DNA of 64,000 bases from Actinomycetes bacterium (GTDB lineage Bacteria > Actinomycetota > Actinomycetes > Mycobacteriales > Mycobacteriaceae): NCBI GenBank assembly GCA_023404955.1, contig JAEXZY010000099.1, positions 89,099 to 153,098 on the forward strand, in the 5' to 3' direction. The notes below the pieces were generated by a model. It saw nothing but the letters and a program-made list of their open reading frames with translations. It did not search any database and had not been told where the DNA came from. The position numbers were made by a program, and so were the translations under genes. Positions within the stretch are counted from its first letter, which is position 1, and each line of letters starts with the position of its first letter. Below are positions 58,250 to 64,000 of the stretch, piece after piece.

Positions 58250-58927
58250 GTGGCGCACCTATCCCACAGCCCAGACGAAGCGCCGGGCAGCTCGTTGCGA
58301 TCGACCCCATTTGTAGCGATCGCCGGAAATGTTGGCTCCGGTAAGACCACGTTGGCCAAGCTGCTCGCACATCGGTTGCAGTGTTCGCTGCAATTGGAGA
58401 GCGTTGACGACAACCCGTACCTCGACCGCTTCTACGGCGACATGTCGGCGTGGGTCTTTCCCTTGAACATGTACTTCCTAGGTACCCGCGGTCAGCAACT
58501 CGCCGACATGGCGAACGGTACGCGTCCGGCCGTCTGCGACCGCAGCCTGTACGAGGACCTGCTCTTTGTGCAAATGGCGTTGGATGACGGCATCACGACC
58601 TCGGAGAACTACGCAACATTTCGTCTGCTCTACGACGTGTTGGAGCAAGCGCTGCCTCGGCCTGCCCTACTGATCTACCTATCAGCGCAGGTTGAGGTAC
58701 TTGCCGAACGTGTCGCCAGTCGCGACCGGGCCTACGAGAGGGGAATGCCCCGCGAATACCTCGCACGACTGCAAGCTCGCTACGACGCCTGGATCGATAC
58801 CTATGCGCAATCACCCGTCATCCGAGTCGACAGCTCGGCTGACTGGAGGAGTGACGAGTCCGTCATTGCGCCGCTCACTGCATCAGTTGCTGCAGCGTTT
58901 CGCGGTGATCCCAGGCCGTCTCCCTAG
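58250..58927 (+). CDS. Deoxynucleoside kinase
   Basis: 225 residues from GTG 58250 (start uncertain; the frame is open from 58115). P-loop GNVGSGKTT at about 26-34, VCDRSLYEDLLF (DRS motif) at about 92-103 and a lid-type RVASRDRAYERGMPREYL. Phosphorylates deoxynucleosides to dNMPs. It converges on, and overlaps by 4 bp, the kinase that ends the reverse operon. Confidence 0.88.
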   Translation: MAHLSHSPDEAPGSSLRSTPFVAIAGNVGSGKTTLAKLLAHRLQCSLQLESVDDNPYLDRFYGDMSAWVFPLNMYFLGTRGQQLADMANGTRPAVCDRSLYEDLLFVQMALDDGITTSENYATFRLLYDVLEQALPRPALLIYLSAQVEVLAERVASRDRAYERGMPREYLARLQARYDAWIDTYAQSPVIRVDSSADWRSDESVIAPLTASVAAAFRGDPRPSP

Positions 58928-59439
58928 CGCGTCACGGCTCCAATCGCGAGCATCTTCGCAATCGTGGAGGCCGAAACCGTGCCTGCGTTGAACACGATCT
59001 CGGCACGATCCCGAAGCTGCGCGAGCTCTCCTTCGACTGAATGAGACGCGGCGTCGCCGCGGGCGGCGGTGTCTCCTCTGAGCTGCCAGCGCCGGTCTAA
59101 CTCGGCGCCGTCAGCCTGTAGGAATGCGAAAACGAGCGACGGCAGTCGACGACGTAACTGTTCGAGTATTGCGAGGTGGCGGACGCCATCAATGACTAAA
59201 TCGCCCTCGGTGCCGGTCAAGAGGCGATCAACGAGCCCATCGGCGCCCAGTTCATGAAAGAGGTTTTGACCAAGTGCCTGCAACGCTCCGCGATCGCTGC
59301 GGTCAATACGACGGAGACTTGCTTCCGCGCGGACAAGATCACCGAAGGCTAGGACGGTGAATCCGTGTTCGTCGCGAAGGGTATTGCTCACTGTAGATTT
59401 CCCGGCGGCCATCATTCCGCTCAGCGCAATCGCCCGCAT
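58924..59439 (-). CDS. P-loop nucleotide kinase (UPF0200/dNMP-kinase-like)
   Basis: 171 residues. GMMAAGKST at 8-16, LAFGDLVRAEASLRRID, then LVIDGVRHLAILEQLRRR near 84-101, and a lid region DRRWQLRGDTAARGDAASHS. Layout of NMP kinases and dephospho-CoA-kinase relatives. Substrate unknown; nearby dNK and ASCH genes point to nucleotides. Last gene of the rSAM operon. Confidence 0.82.
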   Translation of the reverse strand: MRAIALSGMMAAGKSTVSNTLRDEHGFTVLAFGDLVRAEASLRRIDRSDRGALQALGQNLFHELGADGLVDRLLTGTEGDLVIDGVRHLAILEQLRRRLPSLVFAFLQADGAELDRRWQLRGDTAARGDAASHSVEGELAQLRDRAEIVFNAGTVSASTIAKMLAIGAVTR

Positions 59440-59448
59440 GAACCACTC

Positions 59449-59976
59449 CTAGAACAGGTAGTTGGCGTTCGCCTCGTGTCGGTGCGCGGTGATGGTCACC
59501 CACGCTTGGCGGTCCCGCTTTTGCATCGGCACTGGGTCAATACGCTGAACATCGCTCAGCCAGAAAAGACTGCCAAAGCGTGCGGCGGCTTTTGTCTCTG
59601 CGTACCCCGGTTCGTAACTAAGTCCCTCACCATATTCGTCAACGAGCGAGAAGACATCATCACCTGACGACAGCTGAGCATAAAATGTATTACTTACTGC
59701 AGCGATGCCTTCGATGGCGCCACCGGATCGCTTGAATAGAATAATGTCGCCGACGGACACAGATTGATATGGTGACATCTTCACCTTGGTCAATCGTGAC
59801 TCGATGTATTTCTCGCCGCTGCACACCTTAGTTAGGTACGGCTCGACCATTATGGCGACATGAATCGCGGTATTGAGATGCTGAGCCCAGTGTCGCAGGT
59901 CGCTATAACTGACAATCGAGCATTCCGTCGATCGCAGCCATTGTATCGCGGTTTGAATTCGGGTGTGCGTGTCCAT
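59449..59976 (-). CDS. ASCH/PUA-like domain protein
   Basis: About 175 residues; ATG 59976 chosen, TTG 59985 (overlapping the previous stop) possible. VEPYLTKVCSGEKYIESRLT, KMSPYQSVSVGDIILFKRSG is the ASCH core. ASCH domains bind RNA or modified nucleotides and some cleave modified nucleosides. N-terminal 40 residues are a helical addition. Confidence 0.84.
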   Translation of the reverse strand: MDTHTRIQTAIQWLRSTECSIVSYSDLRHWAQHLNTAIHVAIMVEPYLTKVCSGEKYIESRLTKVKMSPYQSVSVGDIILFKRSGGAIEGIAAVSNTFYAQLSSGDDVFSLVDEYGEGLSYEPGYAETKAAARFGSLFWLSDVQRIDPVPMQKRDRQAWVTITAHRHEANANYLF

Positions 59977-59981
59977 TATTG

Positions 59982-61223
59982 TCAATGTATTCCAAAATGG
60001 CGTAAAGCGGCTAGCTCTTCACTAACTATTCTTTCAGCTGCGTCTGTATAGCTGTCCTTTGTTATTCCTCCTGTGTCGATCGCGTCTCCTTGCGCGAGAC
60101 GGGACAGCGCCATCAGTAGCCGGTCTGGCTCGTTAGTTGCATACACACGGTTTGTCGTTGTCCACACATTCGGGATGCTCCGACGATGATCGCGGCTTGA
60201 AACCGAGTCGAGGACGTTTCCAGGTACAACGCCTTCAAGCGGCTGGTCGGTGGTCGCCGGTTGCGTTCGGTTCGTGTTGACTCTGATGCGGGCACGCCCG
60301 AGCGTAACCTCTGCCCAACCATCGTCGATCGAAAGCTGCTCGCCAGGCTCGAAGGATTTGGCGCCTCGTGCACCTGGTAGGCGGCGGAAAGTGAAGAGGT
60401 CGCCCACGCGCCAGTATGGATCGAAGCCTGCGAGCCCGCCTGCCTGTAGCGCCGACAGTTCGAACGGCGGTGATTCGTATTCGACCGCCCGCGGAAGTAG
60501 CTGGTCGAGTATGAGACCTTCGGAGGCGGCAGTTGCGAGGAGGTTGCGCCGTTCAGCCGGTAGCCCGGGACGCGTCGTCAAACCCGGGGCGCACAGCAGT
60601 AACGTTCCTCCGTCTTTTAGGAGGCCTGCTGCGGCACGGATAAAGGTTTCGATGACTTTCGGATACCACGGTGGGTCGGCGACAACGCAATCGAATGCTG
60701 TTGGGTAGTGGTGCCATGTTTGGCCCACGTCGCCGATAGTCACAGCCACTGAGCGGAGCGATTCAATAACGCTGCATGCCTCGGGTCGTAGCTCAAACAG
60801 GCGCGCGCGGATTGGTATGTCTGCGCCGGATACGTATTCTGCGTAGCCAGATGTGCCTAGCAACGCCACATGGCTGCCTTCTGTTCGCACTAAGGACCGA
60901 ACGATGTCTGTAATGACCTCGCATCCCCGATGCGAGAACCGCCATTCAAAATCGTTCGGGTGCGGCAGGGGAAGTTTCGATTGCGCGACTTCGAGAGCGA
61001 TTGTCTGCGGCGAGGGCGTATGGCTGAAAACTGCTGCGTTAGCCTGAATCTCGCCGCGCTCACGTAGGACGGCGGCTTGTGCGAGCACATCCGTCGGGTA
61101 CGCCCCGTGCACCGACCGGCAGAGTTGGGCAAGAAGCTTCTCTGGTGTCGCATGCCATGTGATGAGCGATCGCAGATGGATGTCGACCTCATCCGACGTC
61201 TTGAGGTGCCTATCGGGGCACAT
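59982..61223 (-). CDS. DPPW-type methyltransferase
   Basis: 413 residues from ATG 61223, overlapping the rSAM stop by 14 bp. An about 80-residue N-terminal helical domain, SAM-binding HVALLGTSGYAEYVSG near 119-134, FDCVVADPPWYPKVIETFIR with D183-P-P-W186, and a C-terminal domain of about 180 residues. The DPPW box is typical of N6-adenine and related amino methyltransferases, but motif I is deviant, so substrate is open. Confidence 0.84.
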   Translation of the reverse strand: MCPDRHLKTSDEVDIHLRSLITWHATPEKLLAQLCRSVHGAYPTDVLAQAAVLRERGEIQANAAVFSHTPSPQTIALEVAQSKLPLPHPNDFEWRFSHRGCEVITDIVRSLVRTEGSHVALLGTSGYAEYVSGADIPIRARLFELRPEACSVIESLRSVAVTIGDVGQTWHHYPTAFDCVVADPPWYPKVIETFIRAAAGLLKDGGTLLLCAPGLTTRPGLPAERRNLLATAASEGLILDQLLPRAVEYESPPFELSALQAGGLAGFDPYWRVGDLFTFRRLPGARGAKSFEPGEQLSIDDGWAEVTLGRARIRVNTNRTQPATTDQPLEGVVPGNVLDSVSSRDHRRSIPNVWTTTNRVYATNEPDRLLMALSRLAQGDAIDTGGITKDSYTDAAERIVSEELAALRHFGIH

Positions 61224-62193
61224 TCTCAATCGGCTCCTCGACTCCCGGGAATCTCGCCTCGATCTCTGTGAGCCAAACTTCAACTGCGCGATGTTGATTC
61301 GTCATTGAGCCGCGCCGACGAGCATCCAATCGGCGGCCTACGGGACCCCATTCGAGGATCCTGAGCGGTACACAGCGCAGCGGAAGATACTCGTGGATCT
61401 GCTGCAGACGATCTAGGAACAGCCGGACGCGATTTTCGATGTCGGTCGTCGTCGGCGTTGTGATGGTCAAGTAGACGTAATAGTCAATCTCGGTGGTCGT
61501 TCGAATCCGGTGGAGAAGATCGAGTTGTCGCTCGAACAAGTCGGGGTGCGCACTCGTGTTAAAAGCGAAGGACTCCGGATCGAAACCCTTTATGCAGCAG
61601 GCTCTCCCGTAGCGTGGATGGTTCCCCAAATAGGCGATCTGTTCGTCAGTCAGATATCGCCAGAGGTAGTCGGTACTGAGGTTGTCATCTGACCACACGT
61701 ACACCTGATCTGCGTTTCGTGCGTCCAAGGCTTCGAGGAACCAGACAGACCATTCGGGCGTCAGGTCGGGCTGGCCACCACTGAGGTCGACCATGTGTGG
61801 GCCGGGGTTGTCTGCCAAGGTGCAATCGACCATGGCGTCGACAGGCGTCATGACGCCGTTGTGGGCCGTGAGGTCAGAAAACGGTACGAAGCAGTACCAG
61901 CATCGCCAATTGCAGCCCGAGTTCTGAAACACCTGCGCACTGATGGAATCAGTTGTTGCCACCTGTAAGCGATGCTGTGCGGGCCGAATCGGCAGCGGAT
62001 TGGTGGGCCAGTCGGAGAAGGCTTCGACCTCGAATAGGTGTCGTCGACCGAAGCCGTTGCAATTCGGAGGCAGACTGAGATCAGCAGACTGGGCGCTTGA
62101 CGTGAAGTTCGTCAGCGAAATACCGCGCCCGTTGATATCGACCATTCTCGGTCGGAGGCGCGCAGAAAAGTCATCGGTATTGATCATCGACAT
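61210..62193 (-). CDS. Radical SAM enzyme of unknown function
   Basis: 327 residues, AGGGGG site before the ATG. FQNSGCNWRCWYCFVPF gives C94-x3-C98-x2-C101 for the [4Fe-4S] cluster; VDLSGGQPDLTPEW is the GGE-like SAM contact; a 90-residue N-terminal part with CNGFGRRHLFEVE precedes the barrel. Not viperin-like outside the cluster. First gene of a four-gene operon. Confidence 0.9.
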   Translation of the reverse strand: MSMINTDDFSARLRPRMVDINGRGISLTNFTSSAQSADLSLPPNCNGFGRRHLFEVEAFSDWPTNPLPIRPAQHRLQVATTDSISAQVFQNSGCNWRCWYCFVPFSDLTAHNGVMTPVDAMVDCTLADNPGPHMVDLSGGQPDLTPEWSVWFLEALDARNADQVYVWSDDNLSTDYLWRYLTDEQIAYLGNHPRYGRACCIKGFDPESFAFNTSAHPDLFERQLDLLHRIRTTTEIDYYVYLTITTPTTTDIENRVRLFLDRLQQIHEYLPLRCVPLRILEWGPVGRRLDARRRGSMTNQHRAVEVWLTEIEARFPGVEEPIENVPR

Positions 62194-62440
62194 TTATCCC
62201 CCTAGCGCCATGTTTCCACAGCGAAGGCACCGCCGTCCAAAAACTACGAGTTTCAAGTGACTTCTGCGGTTCTATCTAGTTTGTGCACACCGATGTGAGG
62301 GAGTGACCCTTAAATCAGGCATGCCGGCGGAGCAGCAAGGGCTAGCGCGGTGTGCGCATCGCAGCGTCGGCGGTCTTCAGCGCACAGGCGCGCGTGGCTT
62401 TTTGAACACTGCGGACGGCCTTCGCGATGTGATTGGCTGA
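62194..62440. other. Non-coding region at the island edge
   Basis: 247 bp with no convincing gene on either strand. On the reverse strand TAGATA near 62270-62280 could be the -10 of the rSAM operon. A TTTTT-containing GC hairpin region near 62390-62405 might end the truncated gene to the right. Confidence 0.35.
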
Positions 62441-63025
62441 CTAGTGGAGTCGGTCGCCTCGCCGCGCGTCATCCTTGGAAGCAGTCTCGCAGAGCTTGCG
62501 GATGTAGCTCCGAGCCGCAGTTACCTCGGGAAACGGAAGTGTCACGGTGCCATCCTGGTGCGTGATACCGATCGTTCGGAGGACGGCTTTGACGACTCGG
62601 GTCAGGTATTGGTTATTTGACAGCACCTCGTTCAACCCGATACGGATGTAGAGGTCTGCGCTCGGATACGCAGGTCGATTCGCCGTTGTGGCAGACGAGA
62701 TCTCGGTCTCCCAGCCCAGTATTCCCCCTGCGAGCGACGCCACCAGCCACAGCGAACCGTGGTTGGCCTCGCTGCGCCGCGCCGCAGTGAAGGTGGCCAC
62801 TGCGAACATCACGGCAAGCACCAGCATCGATGACCACAGCCGTGACATCGCTGCCGCCAGCACGGTGGCGACCGCGGCCAGTTGAACCGCGGCGCGAACG
62901 GCCGCCTTGGGAACGGGCCAGAAAGAACCGCGTAGCACGAACCTGGAGACGAGTCCTGCCGCCACCGCCATCACGACGCACACCGCGATGAGGCCCGGGC
63001 CGAGCAGCGGCTCACTGTTGGGCAC
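62441..63025 (-). pseudogene. UPF0014/FetB-like permease truncated and fused to island DNA
   Basis: GTG at 63025. Residues 1 to about 103 are the N-terminus of a UPF0014 permease (three TM segments; KAAVRAAVQLAAVATVLAAA; VATFTAARR). After GGILGWETE the sequence becomes soluble and unrelated (IRIGLNEVLSNNQYLTRVVK ... CETASKDDARRGD). The conserved second half of the permease is absent. So the accessory island replaced the gene's 3' part at about 62.71 kb. Confidence 0.75.
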
Positions 63026-63094
63026 GACCCCAGTGTCGCAGCGGGCACCATGACCAAGTGGTCACCGACCTGCGAGCGTTCGTCGGCCCCTGTC

Positions 63095-63100
63095 TACACT
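63095..63100 (+). promoter_or_regulatory. -10 box of a leaderless transcript
   Basis: TACACT ends 6 nt before the GTG of the dehydrogenase, which places the transcript start at or next to the start codon. No ribosome binding site precedes the GTG. Leaderless genes with this spacing are common in mycobacteria. Confidence 0.65.
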
Positions 63101-63106
63101 CCGGCT

Positions 63107-63883
63107 GTGGACGTCAACGGAACCAGCGCAATTGTCACCGGCGGAGCCTCAGGCATCGGCGCCGCCACCTCCCGCCTCCTCGCATCGCAGGGCGCTCGGG
63201 TCGTCATCGCCGACCTGCAGGCCGAACGCGGCCAGGAGCTGGCACACGAGATCGGCGGCGCGTACGTCAGCGTCGACGTCACCGACACCTCCCAGATCGA
63301 AGACGCGGTGAACACCGCCGTCGACCTCGGGCCGCTGCGCGTTCTGGTCAACTCCGCCGGAATCGGTTGGGCGCAAAGGACAATCGGCAAGGACGGTGAG
63401 TTCTCCTCGGCGCACAATCTCGACGCCTACAAGAAGGTGCTCGCGATCAACCTGGTCGGCACCTTCGACTGCATCCGGCTCGCGGCGACCGCGATGAGCC
63501 GCCTCGACCTCACCGACTCCGGTGAGCGCGGCGCAATCGTCAACATGACCAGCGTGGCCGCGTTCGACGGGCAGATCGGCCAGGCGGCCTACTCCTCGTC
63601 CAAGGGCGGCGTCGTCGGGTTGACCCTGCCGGTGGCTCGCGACCTGGCCGCTGTCGGTATCCGCGTCAACACCGTCGCCCCCGGCCTGATCGACACGCCG
63701 ATCTACGGCGAAGGTCCTGACTCCGAGGCGTTCAAGGCCAAGCTCGGCGAATCCGTCCTCTACCCGCGCCGCCTCGGCAAGCCCGAGGAGCTCGCGTCGA
63801 TGGTCGTCGAACTCCTCACGAACTCGTACATGAACGCCGAGGTCGTCCGCGTCGACGGTGGCATCCGGATGCCACCCAAGTAG
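63107..63883 (+). CDS. Short-chain dehydrogenase/reductase
   Basis: 258 residues. NAD(P)-binding TGGASGIGAA (about 11-20), VDVTD, VLVNSAGIG, and the catalytic triad in NMTSVAAFDG ... AAYSSSKGG (Ser, Tyr, Lys about 145-165), then VNTVAPGLIDTP. Resembles 3-hydroxyacyl-CoA dehydrogenase type 2 (HSD10-like) proteins that mycobacteria have in many copies. GTG start set by the -10 box; the open frame reaches 63050 but without support. Confidence 0.93.
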   Translation: MDVNGTSAIVTGGASGIGAATSRLLASQGARVVIADLQAERGQELAHEIGGAYVSVDVTDTSQIEDAVNTAVDLGPLRVLVNSAGIGWAQRTIGKDGEFSSAHNLDAYKKVLAINLVGTFDCIRLAATAMSRLDLTDSGERGAIVNMTSVAAFDGQIGQAAYSSSKGGVVGLTLPVARDLAAVGIRVNTVAPGLIDTPIYGEGPDSEAFKAKLGESVLYPRRLGKPEELASMVVELLTNSYMNAEVVRVDGGIRMPPK

Positions 63884-63892
63884 GCCAACGCA

Positions 63893-64000
63893 CTAGCGGC
63901 GGCGCAGCGTCTGCCAGTCGTTCTCAGCGTCGAGTTCGGCGATGAGACGTGACGTCCGTTGGCGCATCAGCAGCGTCGCGGCGATCCCGATGGCGATCGC
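63893..64000 (-). CDS. C-terminus of a membrane protein (partial)
   Basis: Reverse frame open from the window edge to TAG at 63893-63895. Reads AIAIGIAATLLMRQRTSRL then IAELDAENDWQTLRRR: a last TM and a charged cytoplasmic tail. Ordinary chromosomal gene cut by the window. Confidence 0.7.
   Translation of the reverse strand, partial: AIAIGIAATLLMRQRTSRLIAELDAENDWQTLRRR

Noticed and set aside
61210..62193. Prokaryotic viperin
   Set aside because: The cluster motif fits any radical SAM enzyme; the long N-terminal part and lack of the viperin C-terminal pattern argue against it.

Overview
The window is GC-rich actinobacterial DNA, almost certainly from a Mycobacterium or Mycolicibacterium chromosome. 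About the first 52.1 kb is a siphovirus prophage of mycobacteriophage type, shown by a LysB-type mycolyl esterase, an Rpf-like domain in the tape measure, HK97-type head genes and a tyrosine integrase. It ends in a tRNA-Met(CAT) half-gene (attR, about 52.13-52.18 kb). The left end, with the intact tRNA, attL and probably the immunity repressor, lies outside the window.

Prphage layout. The integrated genome is permuted at attP. At 0-17.9 kb is the early/right arm: a tightly overlapping + strand operon of small genes with a beta-class DNA methyltransferase, a replication-initiator-like pair, SLOG and DUF4326 proteins, a GIY-YIG nuclease, several HNH homing-type nucleases, three tandem paralogues, then an O-methyltransferase, two glycosyltransferases and an HNH next to the presumed cos region (about 18.3-18.47 kb). 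At 18.47-43.1 kb come terminase, portal, MuF-like protein, scaffold, capsid, connectors, major tail protein, a frameshifted tail chaperone, the tape measure and minor tail proteins (including a serine hydrolase and a lyase-like jelly roll). At 43.1-44.4 kb a reverse-strand GT-C membrane glycosyltransferase interrupts the late operon. LysA, LysB, holin and membrane genes follow (44.6-48.6 kb), then an HNH, DUF6527, a strong terminator and the reverse-strand integrase.

Right of attR (52.2-62.7 kb) is a second, non-phage accessory region: an IS481-family transposase cut at its 3' end, an AbiEi antitoxin stub with its operator, an integrase relic, a Shedu nuclease (sduA), a three-gene translationally coupled operon (DUF6932/MNT-like, XRE-ImmA metalloprotease, Cys/His-rich protein), a deoxynucleoside kinase, and an operon of P-loop kinase, ASCH protein, DPPW methyltransferase and radical SAM enzyme. 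The last operon is my best candidate for an undescribed system. Ordinary chromosome resumes at about 62.7 kb inside a truncated UPF0014/FetB-like permease, followed by a short-chain dehydrogenase with a leaderless-type promoter.

Two base-level signals cut across the annotation. GATC is almost absent from the phage backbone (two seen in 18.3-41.4 kb) but common in 41.4-44.4 kb and in the methyltransferase, HNH and DUF6527 genes, which marks these as imports. The palindrome GCTCGAGC is over-represented in the prophage (11 copies seen). Two HNH genes, and perhaps a third locus, share a leader with its own -10 box, a GC hairpin and a second hairpin over the ribosome binding site.
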